This document shows, in pieces, positions 1 through 6,186 of a DNA stretch of 10,926 bases. The stretch's first letter is position 1. Every line of letters starts with the position of its first letter. Source of the DNA: Bacteroidia bacterium (lineage in GTDB: Bacteria > Bacteroidota > Bacteroidia > NS11-12g > UBA955); assembly GCA_014376345.1 (NCBI GenBank), contig JACMRS010000252.1, forward strand, positions 1-10,926. Reading direction: 5' to 3'. The translations under genes were made by a program, and so were the position numbers. The notes under the pieces are model-generated. The model was not told the origin of the DNA. It did not search any database and saw only the letters and a program-made list of their open reading frames with translations.

Positions 1-1
1 C

Positions 2-949
2 ACTATTTGCGCAGGTGATTCAGCAGTTTTACTGGCAGGTACATCATTCGGAAATATTAACTGGTATGATGCATCTTCAGGAGGTAATTTATTATATACA
101 GGCAACAGGTTTACTATGTTTTCACAGCAATCCAATGCGAGCTTATATCTAGAAACAGAATCAATGGGTTGTATTAGTCCTACTCGTAAAAAGGTTAGCG
201 TAGTTGCAAACACATTTTCACCAATAACAAACATTGTTAATCCGGATATATGCGCTAAAAACTCAACTACTTTATCGGCAAAAATTCAATCCGGCAGATT
301 ATTATGGTACGACAGCGATACTGCTTCACAACCTGTATTTACAGGACTTTCATACACCACAGAAATATTAAACGGCAGCAAAACTTTTTATGTAAGATCT
401 GAAAATAAAGGTTGCTTCGGTCCTAAAATTGCTGTTACTCCAATTGTCAAAGCCTCTCCTTTCTCAGGGTTTTCATTTCAGATAAAAGCAAACAGAACAG
501 TGATGGTGAGTCCGATAAATATCGGTTCAAGTTCAGTTTTCTGGGATTTTGGTGATGGTACAACTTCAACAAACACTACTGTTAATCACAGATATACCCA
601 GAATGGCAGTTTTAATATTAAACTGATTCTAACAAGCCTTCAGACCGGATGCAAAGACTCAACAATTATCCCGGTGTCTGTAGACAATACAGGTTTGCCT
701 TCTATTAATAGTTTTAGCAGCATCATAATTTATCCTAATCCTTCTAATGGCAACATCAGTGTTTCAATTCAGGTCGCATCAACACAATCTACTGAAATAC
801 AGATTAATGACCTTTCAGGAAAATGTGTTTACAGGAAAAAAATTGAGCTGAGCACAGGTAAAAACATGTTGAATGTTGAAACAGGTCTGAGTAAAGGTTT
901 GTATATATTTTCAGCAGGGAACAGTCATATCAAACTTATTATCGATTAA
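2..949 (+). CDS. T9SS-exported multidomain surface protein (Ig-like repeats, PKD domain, type A sorting domain), 5' end outside window
   Basis: The frame is open from base 2 with no stop, so the gene begins upstream; the ATG at base 116 lies inside a domain (visible residue 39) and is not the start. The visible 315 residues hold two Ig-like repeats of the CHU-associated kind, about 81 residues apart (ICAGDS... at 2 and ICAKNS... at 83, each followed by 'WYD' and later 'GC'). A PKD domain follows at about 154-228, with the diagnostic WDFGDG at 181-186. A T9SS type A sorting domain fills about 240-315 (IIYPNPSNG, then LSGK, then KGLYIF). In this family the tail is recognised by the PorU machinery and removed as the protein is attached to the surface or released. 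A role in adhesion or gliding is an inference from the Ig/PKD make-up; no enzyme domain is visible. It is probably cotranscribed with the next gene, 5 bases downstream. Confidence 0.92.
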   Translation, partial: TICAGDSAVLLAGTSFGNINWYDASSGGNLLYTGNRFTMFSQQSNASLYLETESMGCISPTRKKVSVVANTFSPITNIVNPDICAKNSTTLSAKIQSGRLLWYDSDTASQPVFTGLSYTTEILNGSKTFYVRSENKGCFGPKIAVTPIVKASPFSGFSFQIKANRTVMVSPINIGSSSVFWDFGDGTTSTNTTVNHRYTQNGSFNIKLILTSLQTGCKDSTIIPVSVDNTGLPSINSFSSIIIYPNPSNGNISVSIQVASTQSTEIQINDLSGKCVYRKKIELSTGKNMLNVETGLSKGLYIFSAGNSHIKLIID

Positions 950-954
950 TAGTT

Positions 955-1506
955 ATGCTTAAGGCACTAAGCTTATTCTGCTTTTTGTTTTTATGTTTTC
1001 AGGCCCGCACACAGGTTGAGGTTTTTGGGGGTGATGAAACGCCAGCAACAGCAGATACAGTAAGTCAGATTGATACAGTGACTGCGCCTGTATTTGGAGA
1101 AAGCGACAATGATTTTCTGGCCTATCTTGAGCAGCATTTTAATTACAATGTTTTAAAGAGCACACTGAAACCGCTTGGGGATCAGATAACATTTGAATTG
1201 ATGGTAGATAAATCAGGAGAAGTCACTGAATTTAAAGTTTTACAATCTTTAAACGTCACATTAAATGTTGAAATTAAAAAGATTGTATTCTCAATGCCAT
1301 ACTGGAATCCCGGCACTGTAAACGGGAAATCTAAAAAAGTAAGGATGATTTACATTCTGAGAGTTATTCCGATTAATAATGCACCTTATATCAGTGTGTT
1401 GAAGGATAGTGCCCAGCCTAATTATACAAAATCAACAAACAATGTTAAAATATTTCTGGCTGCAGGTGCACTCTTAATATTGATTACACTGCTTATCACT
1501 AAATAA
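955..1506 (+). CDS. Small envelope protein with TonB C-terminal-like domain and C-terminal membrane anchor
   Basis: 183 residues. Residues 1-20 form a signal peptide or N-terminal membrane segment (LFCFLFLCF), probably cut near 'ARTQ'. Residues 21-50 are a Thr/Asp-rich linker. About 53-137 resemble the TonB C-terminal domain: 'ITFELMVDKSGEVTEFKVLQSLN' matches the two-strand signature with an inner 'D-x-x-G-x-V', and 'MPYWNPGTVNGKSKKVRMIY' matches the conserved 'M-p-x-W-x-P-G-x-x-N-G-K-x-V' stretch. Residues 164-181 form a hydrophobic helix ending in a lysine. Classical TonB has its membrane helix at the N terminus, so this order is unusual. The ATG at 955 lies 5 bases after the previous stop, which suggests translational coupling. 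No Shine-Dalgarno is seen, as is normal in the phylum. Energy transduction is not supported because ExbB/ExbD and a receptor are absent here; a periplasmic binding role is equally possible. Confidence 0.85.
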   Translation: MLKALSLFCFLFLCFQARTQVEVFGGDETPATADTVSQIDTVTAPVFGESDNDFLAYLEQHFNYNVLKSTLKPLGDQITFELMVDKSGEVTEFKVLQSLNVTLNVEIKKIVFSMPYWNPGTVNGKSKKVRMIYILRVIPINNAPYISVLKDSAQPNYTKSTNNVKIFLAAGALLILITLLITK

Positions 1507-1508
1507 AT

Positions 1509-2903
1509 TTAGTAGCCCAGAGTTTTAAGCATAGATTTATAACTCTGTTCTTTACTGAATAATCTGGTATTGTATTCACCATCTTCATCAACAGAGATTA
1601 TAATGTGTTTAGGCGCAGGTGTCAGGCAATGCTGAATTCCACCAAAACCACCAATACTTTCCTGATAGGCGCCTGTATGAAAATACCCAATATAAAGCGG
1701 ATCATTTACATCATAATTAGGAAGATAAATAGCATTTGAATGCTGTTCCGAGTTATAATAATCATCGCTGTCGCAGGTAATTCCACCTAAAAGAACTCTC
1801 TCATAATTGCGGTCCCAGTGATTGATAGGAAACATAATAAATTTTTTATTGATAGCCCATGAATCAGGAAGTGTGGTCATAAAGCTACTGTCGATCATAT
1901 TCCATTTTTCACGGTCATTTTGAATTTTCTGATATTCAACCTTGAAAATAGTACCTCCGCTTTCACCAACTGTAAATGATCCAAATTCAGTAAATATATC
2001 CGGTTCCGGTACATTGTTGCTTTCACATACTTGTTTTATCTGAGATACAATCTCATTGGCCATGTATTCATAATCGAAATTAAAGTTAAGTGAATTCATA
2101 ATAGGGAATCCGCCACCTATATTCAGACTGTCTAATTCAGGACATTCTTTTTTAAGTTCACAATATACAGAAAGACATTTATGAAGCTCATTCCAGTAAT
2201 ATGCATCATCTTCAATACCAGTATTAATAAAGAAGTGCAACATCTTTACTTTAACACGTTTCATACCTTTAATCTTGTCTTTGTAGAAAGGAACAATATC
2301 CTTGTATCCTATTCCAAGTCTTGAAGTATAGAAAGGAAATTTAGGTTCCTCTTCAGCAGCGATTCGCAATCCAATCTTAAATTCTCCTTCTATTGCTTCT
2401 GCAAGTAAATCTGTTTCACGGTAATTATCAACTACAGGTATGATGTTTGTAAAACCATCTTTAACCAACATCGCAATGTTATCAATATAATTCTGAAGCT
2501 TAAATCCGTTACATACGATAAATCTATCCTTAGAGATCATTCCTTGCTCAAATAAAGACTGAATAAGATTAATATCAAACGCAGAACTGGTTTCCAAATG
2601 CACTTCATTTTTCAGAACTTCTTCCATAACATGAAAGAAATGAGAGCTTTTAGTACAGTAGCAGTAATTATACTTACCATTGTAATCTGCTTTTGCCATG
2701 GCTACATTAAACCATTTACGAGCCTTTTTAATATGTTCAGTTATCTTTGGAAGATAAGTAAATTTAAGCGGAGTGCCATACTGTTCAATAATATCCATAA
2801 GTGGGATATTATGGATTGTTAATTCATGGTCTTCGTTAAGGTTAAATTCATTTTGTGGAAAATCAAATGTCTGAGTTATCAGATCTACATATTTATCTTT
2901 CAT
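1509..2903 (-). CDS. speA: Arginine decarboxylase, PLP fold-III short form
   Basis: Predicted to decarboxylate L-arginine to agmatine, the first step of polyamine synthesis, in the cytoplasm. It is a fold-III (alanine racemase-like) PLP enzyme. From the ATG at 2903 it has 464 residues, the usual length of the flavobacterial/cytophagal form and shorter than the roughly 630-residue enterobacterial SpeA. Visible motifs: Schiff-base lysine in YCYCTKSSHF (K85), HFFINTG (223-229), glycine-rich phosphate-binding GGGFP (263-267), TEFGSF (305-310, counterpart of the usual EPGR), CDSDDY (377-382) with the catalytic cysteine, and TGAYQ (410-414). A TTG directly before the ATG is less likely as start. 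The gene has a candidate TACATTTG promoter box and converges with the TonB-like gene. Substrate choice is by similarity to proteins annotated in this phylum; diaminopimelate or carboxynorspermidine decarboxylase is less likely. The symbol reflects the reaction, since this is not the long-form SpeA family. Confidence 0.9.
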   Translation of the reverse strand: MKDKYVDLITQTFDFPQNEFNLNEDHELTIHNIPLMDIIEQYGTPLKFTYLPKITEHIKKARKWFNVAMAKADYNGKYNYCYCTKSSHFFHVMEEVLKNEVHLETSSAFDINLIQSLFEQGMISKDRFIVCNGFKLQNYIDNIAMLVKDGFTNIIPVVDNYRETDLLAEAIEGEFKIGLRIAAEEEPKFPFYTSRLGIGYKDIVPFYKDKIKGMKRVKVKMLHFFINTGIEDDAYYWNELHKCLSVYCELKKECPELDSLNIGGGFPIMNSLNFNFDYEYMANEIVSQIKQVCESNNVPEPDIFTEFGSFTVGESGGTIFKVEYQKIQNDREKWNMIDSSFMTTLPDSWAINKKFIMFPINHWDRNYERVLLGGITCDSDDYYNSEQHSNAIYLPNYDVNDPLYIGYFHTGAYQESIGGFGGIQHCLTPAPKHIIISVDEDGEYNTRLFSKEQSYKSMLKTLGY

Positions 2904-2922
2904 CAATAGTTGTATGAGTTAC

Positions 2923-2945
2923 TTTGTAATTTTAATACAAATGTA
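2923..2945 (-). promoter_or_regulatory. Candidate promoter -7 box of the arginine decarboxylase gene with overlapping dyad
   Basis: On the minus strand bases 2945-2938 read TACATTTG, an exact match to the Bacteroidota -7 consensus TAnnTTTG, about 35 bases before the ATG at 2903. No TTG is found at the expected -33 position, so the match is half a promoter. A perfect 6-base inverted repeat, TTTGTA-N7-TACAAA (2923-2941), overlaps the box and the expected transcription start, and could be an operator. In DNA this AT-rich a dyad of that size can arise by chance. Confidence 0.45.
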
Positions 2946-2989
2946 AGTAATATGAAATTAATAAATCGGGTTGGTAATGAAAATTTAAT

Positions 2990-3706
2990 TTAAAATCCTG
3001 TAGCAATGAGAGCTATTAATGCAACTATCAAAATGACAGTTAATATGATAGACAGGTAAAGCAAGACACTACCAAAATAATAAATAAAATTCGCCCAGTT
3101 TCTGCCTCTTCTATTACTTTCAGGATGAGCCTTAAAGTATTTTCTGCCGGATTTTGCCAGTATCGTGGCAGCGATTAATGTATAAGTGAAAAGATAAACT
3201 GTTGCTAGTCCTGCAAAAAAAACAATGATTGCGGCTTTTGTATTTCTTTCATAATCTGTAGTATTATGATCGAATCTATCATATTTACCATTTGTATTTT
3301 TTATATGCCTGACTGTATCAGCAGGAATATGAGTAGTATCCTTTACCAATTTTACTGTATCATTGTAAGGATTGGCTCTTATCTTCTTTTTTCGCTTATA
3401 ATAAACAATTGTGTCACTATCAGGCTTAAATGTTAGATTATGTTCATGAACAGAAGCTCTGACAGTTTCAAAATCAGATAGGTCTCTTTCAGATAAATAT
3501 TTAGGATCATCATGATTAATAACATTTGAATCATTAATTATGGAAACTACAGTTTTCTTAGTTTTCTGATCCCTTACAGTCAATTTGCCAATACTTCGAC
3601 CTGAATTCCATTCAATCCTGAAGCCATTGCTGTAGCGCATTTTAGTGAGACTGCAGGAGGTTAGCAGACTAATTAGCACAAGCAGAATTAAAGTTGATTT
3701 TTTCAT
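2990..3706 (-). CDS. Tandem lipoprotein paralogue A (lipobox, MRYS-x-GF motif, two C-terminal membrane segments), function unknown
   Basis: 238 residues. A short signal peptide ends in the lipobox LLTSC (C18), so lipid attachment by Lgt and cleavage by LspA is predicted. Directly after comes LTKMRYSNGFRIEW (20-33). The middle is hydrophilic and holds DLSDFETVRASV (75-86) and KPDSDTIVYYKRKKK (94-108). The C-terminal part has hydrophobic segments at about 158-184 and 207-236, separated by RKYFKAHPESNRRGRNWANFIYYF (188-211). Copies B and C on either side along the same strand share all of these elements. No acidic surface-export signal follows the cysteine, and the two helices argue for retention in a membrane. 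Bacteroidota commonly carry lipoproteins with a 'C-S-x-x-K-R-x-Y-x-x-G-Y/F' start, and this looks related to that poorly described group. No catalytic motif is seen. Confidence 0.85.
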   Translation of the reverse strand: MKKSTLILLVLISLLTSCSLTKMRYSNGFRIEWNSGRSIGKLTVRDQKTKKTVVSIINDSNVINHDDPKYLSERDLSDFETVRASVHEHNLTFKPDSDTIVYYKRKKKIRANPYNDTVKLVKDTTHIPADTVRHIKNTNGKYDRFDHNTTDYERNTKAAIIVFFAGLATVYLFTYTLIAATILAKSGRKYFKAHPESNRRGRNWANFIYYFGSVLLYLSIILTVILIVALIALIATGF

Positions 3707-3719
3707 TAAATTAAAAAAT

Positions 3720-3727
3720 CAAATATA
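3720..3727 (-). promoter_or_regulatory. Candidate promoter -7 box of lipoprotein A
   Basis: The minus strand reads TATATTTG, an exact TAnnTTTG match, ending 13 bases before the ATG at 3706. Transcription would start only about 5-9 bases before the start codon. There is no TTG at the -33 position, which lowers confidence. Confidence 0.5.
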
Positions 3728-3795
3728 AGGAACACTTTAAAATATAAATTATGAATTAAAAGAAATTTTGAAATGACCTGTTTAAATTAATCAGA

Positions 3796-4500
3796 TTAAA
3801 AAATTAGTGCAAGAAATATCAGTCCTACTAAAACTATAAATAGAAAAACAATTATAAGGATCAATGAAAAATAGTAAAGAAAGTTAGCCCAATTCTGTCC
3901 TCTTTTATTAACCTCAGGATTTTGACTGAAATATCGTCTGGATAACTTGGATAGAATTAATACAGGTATTAAAAACAATATTAATAAAGGAAACAGTAAA
4001 AGACCTGGCAACAAAGTGATTAAAAAGATAATTGCAGCAGCTTTTGCATTAGGTTCATAAGGTGCAATTCCATTAGCAGAATCAGAATTTCCAGCTACTG
4101 GATTTGATTTTAAAGAATCAGTTACCGGAGGATATACAACAGGTGGATTTTTATAAACATCTTTCTTAGTTTTCTTTTTTCGTTTATAATAAATTATAGT
4201 ATCTGAATCGGGCTTAAATTCCTCGTTTATAATTGAAACAGAAGATCTTACAACTTCAAAATCTGAAAAATCCTTTTCGAAAATACCTTCTTTAGTCCTG
4301 TCAGCTAAAATGGTATCTTTTTTAAACTTATTAAAATTTTTATTAGTAGAATTATGTGCATGAGGCTTTTCTCCGTTCTTCTGAAAAATATGCCATTCAG
4401 CTCTAAATCCCCTGCTATACCTCATTTTTGTGAGATTGCATGAGGTAGCCGCGACTGTTAACATTAATAATACTAAACTGAAGCGGATGCTATTTTTCAT
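3796..4500 (-). CDS. Tandem lipoprotein paralogue B, function unknown
   Basis: 234 residues from the ATG at 4500. An in-frame TTG at 4509 would add three residues but falls inside the promoter box, so the ATG is preferred. The lipobox is AATSC (C21), followed by NLTKMRYSRGFRAEW (22-36). The middle has KDFSDFEVVRSSV (76-88) and KPDSDTIIYYKRKKKTKK (96-113), then a proline-rich stretch near 119-126. Hydrophobic segments at about 152-184 and 211-233 flank RRYFSQNPEVNKRGQNWANFLYY (188-210). It is visibly closer to A than to C (AEWH/IEWN after the first motif, identical KPDSDTI, shared NWANF). Its N-terminal basic 'MKNSIRF' suits an inner-membrane signal peptide. No enzyme motif or known domain is recognised. 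The tandem position and shared motifs indicate duplication, with the middle region diverging fastest. Confidence 0.85.
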   Translation of the reverse strand: MKNSIRFSLVLLMLTVAATSCNLTKMRYSRGFRAEWHIFQKNGEKPHAHNSTNKNFNKFKKDTILADRTKEGIFEKDFSDFEVVRSSVSIINEEFKPDSDTIIYYKRKKKTKKDVYKNPPVVYPPVTDSLKSNPVAGNSDSANGIAPYEPNAKAAAIIFLITLLPGLLLFPLLILFLIPVLILSKLSRRYFSQNPEVNKRGQNWANFLYYFSLILIIVFLFIVLVGLIFLALIF

Positions 4501-4506
4501 GGTTTT

Positions 4507-4537
4507 CAAATATAATCAACCTCGCATTTAGAAACAA
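4507..4537 (-). promoter_or_regulatory. Promoter of lipoprotein B, probably giving a leaderless mRNA
   Basis: On the minus strand a -33 TTG (4537-4535) is followed after 20 bases by a -7 TATATTTG (4514-4507), which fits the Bacteroidota consensus in both parts and spacing. The final G is only 6 bases before the ATG at 4500. Since initiation in this phylum usually falls a few bases after the box, the transcript should begin at or within a base or two of the start codon. Confidence 0.7.
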
Positions 4538-4566
4538 GTAAATTCGTATTTCAAACCTGTTAACTG

Positions 4567-4594
4567 TGTCAGATAAAAATTTAAATTTCTGACA
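4567..4594. repeat. Inverted repeat TGTCAGA-N14-TCTGACA between lipoproteins C and B
   Basis: Two perfect 7-base arms (4567-4573 and 4588-4594) are separated by a 14-base AT-only spacer. The element lies 30 bases upstream of the -33 site of lipoprotein B and 44 bases past the stop of lipoprotein C. On neither strand does a T-run follow directly, so it does not look like an intrinsic terminator. An operator or activator site for B is possible. A hairpin in the C transcript's 3' end is the alternative. Confidence 0.45.
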
Positions 4595-4637
4595 ATGAAA
4601 ACCTTACTGAATTTAAAAACATCTAGTCGAATATTGT

Positions 4638-5315
4638 TTAAAAGAATGCAATCAATGCTATAATTCCTATTAATAATATAGCCATCTCTAAAATAAAGAA
4701 GACAAGGGAAAAATAATACATTATCGAGGACCAGATTCTTCCTTTTTTTGTTGATAGAGGATAGGTATTGAAAAACCGGTGCGAGGCACTTGCAAAAACG
4801 AAAACAACAATCATACCTAATAAAAATATTATCGGTGTTAATGCTGCAATACTTAATGCAACAGCTAATATAAAAATATAAGTAGCCGCTTCAATATTTG
4901 CTTCTGCTTTAGTGTTATTATCCTCCGGATTGTTCCTTCTATTATCTGGTAATGAATCAACATTTATGATCCTTTGTTTAGACGGCTTTATTTTTTTGGG
5001 TCTCTTGTAATAGATTATTGTATCAGTGTCAACCTCAATTCTGTTCCTCTGATATTTAACTGACTCATAAACATCATTAAAATCATTTAAAGAAAGGTTG
5101 TTAACTTTATTTAATGTATTTGAAGTACAAGAATCCTGAATGTCTTTTGACTTTGTAAACCGTTGCTTTAATGGCAACGATTCAGTTTTTTTCTCTTTAC
5201 CGGAAAAATGGAAATGCGAACTGAAACCCCGACTGTAGCGCATGCGAGTAAGGTTGCATGATGATGCAAATGAAATCAGTGCAAATAAAATTAAAAAGTA
5301 TTTCAGAGATCTCAT
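4638..5315 (-). CDS. Tandem lipoprotein paralogue C, function unknown
   Basis: 225 residues. The signal peptide ends in the lipobox FASSC (C20), followed by NLTRMRYSRGF (21-31). The middle carries SLNDFNDVYESV (75-86) and VDTDTIIYYKRPKKIK (95-110). Hydrophobic segments at about 142-175 and 200-224 flank HRFFNTYPLSTKKGRIWSSIMYYF (179-202). It is the most divergent of the three: it lacks the 'EW' after the GF motif, has VDTD in place of KPDSD, and WSS in place of WAN. This suggests that A and B separated later. It stands first in transcription order, directly downstream of the transaldolase gene. No catalytic residues or known domain can be named. Confidence 0.84.
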   Translation of the reverse strand: MRSLKYFLILFALISFASSCNLTRMRYSRGFSSHFHFSGKEKKTESLPLKQRFTKSKDIQDSCTSNTLNKVNNLSLNDFNDVYESVKYQRNRIEVDTDTIIYYKRPKKIKPSKQRIINVDSLPDNRRNNPEDNNTKAEANIEAATYIFILAVALSIAALTPIIFLLGMIVVFVFASASHRFFNTYPLSTKKGRIWSSIMYYFSLVFFILEMAILLIGIIALIAFF

Positions 5316-5325
5316 AGTTTGAGAT

Positions 5326-5355
5326 CAAAACTAACAAATCTTTTCATAACGCCAA
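5326..5355 (-). promoter_or_regulatory. Promoter of lipoprotein C
   Basis: On the minus strand TTG (5355-5353) is followed after 19 bases by TAGTTTTG (5333-5326), matching TTG-N19-TAnnTTTG. The ATG is 10 bases past the box, so the leader would be only a few bases long. The -33 TTG sits in the middle of a short palindrome (CGCCAAGGCG on the plus strand, 5351-5359 region). The whole promoter occupies the 59-base gap after the transaldolase gene. Confidence 0.65.
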
Positions 5356-5374
5356 GGCGCTACTCAATTTTTAA

Positions 5375-6034
5375 TTAACCGTTTGCTTTTTTGTGGTCTG
5401 CAAGAAACTTAGCCAGTCCGATATCTGTCAATGGGTGATTTAACAAACCAAGGATAGAATCAAGCGGGCAAGTAACAACATGAGCGCCTGCCTGAGCAGC
5501 TTTTACTATATGAAGCGGATTGCGGATTGATGCTGCAAGAATCATGGTGTCATAATCCTGTATTGCATAAATGTGCGCGATATCTTCAATTAACTGCATG
5601 CCATCCCAACCAATATCGTCAATTCTTCCTACAAAAGGAGAAAGATAAGTAGCACCTGCTTTTGCTGCAAGAATTGCCTGACCGGCTGAAAATACAAGAG
5701 TGCAATTTGTTCTGATACCGTTTGCTGTAAACCAACTGATCGCTTTTATACCATCTTTTGTCATTGGCACTTTCACCACAATATTTTCGTCAATTTCAGC
5801 AAGAATTTTACCTTCTTCAACCATTCCTTCAAAATCAGTAGAGATAACTTCTGCACTTACATCGCCTGTTTCAACGATTTTACAAATCTCTTTATAATGC
5901 TTCAGTATATTGTCTGTTCCGGTAATACCTTCTTTTGCCATAAGCGAAGGATTGGTAGTAACACCATCAAGAACGCCAAGGTCCTTCGCTTCCCTGATCT
6001 GTGCAAGGTTAGCTGTATCGATAAAAAATTTCAT
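5375..6034 (-). CDS. tal: Transaldolase of the small FSA/MipB-TalC type
   Basis: 219 residues, the usual length for the fructose-6-phosphate aldolase-like transaldolases. It acts in the cytoplasm in the non-oxidative pentose phosphate pathway, moving a dihydroxyacetone unit from fructose 6-phosphate to erythrose 4-phosphate. It is a single TIM barrel. Visible residues: D6 in FFIDTA, TTNPS (26-30), Schiff-base lysine K88 in VVKVPMT, SPFVGR (132-137) and AAS at 167-169. Two positions separate true transaldolases from fructose-6-phosphate aldolases in E. coli FSA numbering (Gln59 and Tyr131 in the aldolase). Here they are Glu (SAEVIS, E62) and Phe (SPFVGR, F134), so transaldolase activity is favoured. 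It lies 23 bases downstream of tRNA-Cys on the same strand, with no separate promoter visible in that gap. It may therefore be read from the tRNA promoter. Confidence 0.93.
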   Translation of the reverse strand: MKFFIDTANLAQIREAKDLGVLDGVTTNPSLMAKEGITGTDNILKHYKEICKIVETGDVSAEVISTDFEGMVEEGKILAEIDENIVVKVPMTKDGIKAISWFTANGIRTNCTLVFSAGQAILAAKAGATYLSPFVGRIDDIGWDGMQLIEDIAHIYAIQDYDTMILAASIRNPLHIVKAAQAGAHVVTCPLDSILGLLNHPLTDIGLAKFLADHKKANG

Positions 6035-6057
6035 ATTGATTTGTTAAGAAAAAAGTG

Positions 6058-6128
6058 AGGTCGGAAGCGGATTTGAACCGCTGTAGCAGCTTTTGCAGAG
6101 CTGTGCCTAACCACTCGGCCATCCGACC
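6058..6128 (-). tRNA. tRNA-Cys (anticodon GCA)
   Basis: A 71-base cloverleaf can be folded fully. The acceptor stem is GGTCGGA/TCCGACC (7 pairs). The D stem is GCC/GGC. The anticodon stem CAGCT/AGCTG encloses the loop CTGCAAA with anticodon GCA (bases 6096-6094). The variable loop is 4 bases, and the T stem AGCGG/CCGCT encloses TTCAAAT. The discriminator base is U, the identity element of cysteine tRNAs. The 3' CCA is not encoded (CAC follows), so it must be added after transcription. It is the only RNA gene in the window. Confidence 0.97.
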
Positions 6129-6148
6129 TTAAAATTAATTAAGAAGTG

Positions 6149-6179
6149 CAAAAGTAATTGTAATAATTAACCCATGCAA
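6149..6179 (-). promoter_or_regulatory. Promoter of the tRNA-Cys (and probably tal) transcript
   Basis: On the minus strand TTG (6179-6177) is followed after 20 bases by TACTTTTG (6156-6149), a full match to TTG-N20-TAnnTTTG. The tRNA 5' end at 6128 lies 20 bases past the box, leaving a short leader to be removed by RNase P. The -33 element begins only 7 bases after the stop codon of the M1 peptidase. Confidence 0.7.
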
Positions 6180-6186
6180 CTGTTTT

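Noticed and set aside
2598..2822. Plus-strand 74-codon frame inside the arginine decarboxylase gene
   Set aside because: Antisense shadow over the PLP-lysine region of a conserved enzyme.
3788..3798. TAATCAGATTA palindrome at the end of lipoprotein B as a terminator
   Set aside because: It is too short, AT-rich and overlaps the stop codon; no stable stem or T-run follows.
2990..5315. Lipoprotein triplet as a phage-defence or toxin-immunity cassette
   Set aside because: No nuclease, toxin, protease or nucleotide-signalling domain and no mobile-element context is visible; the flanking genes are housekeeping.
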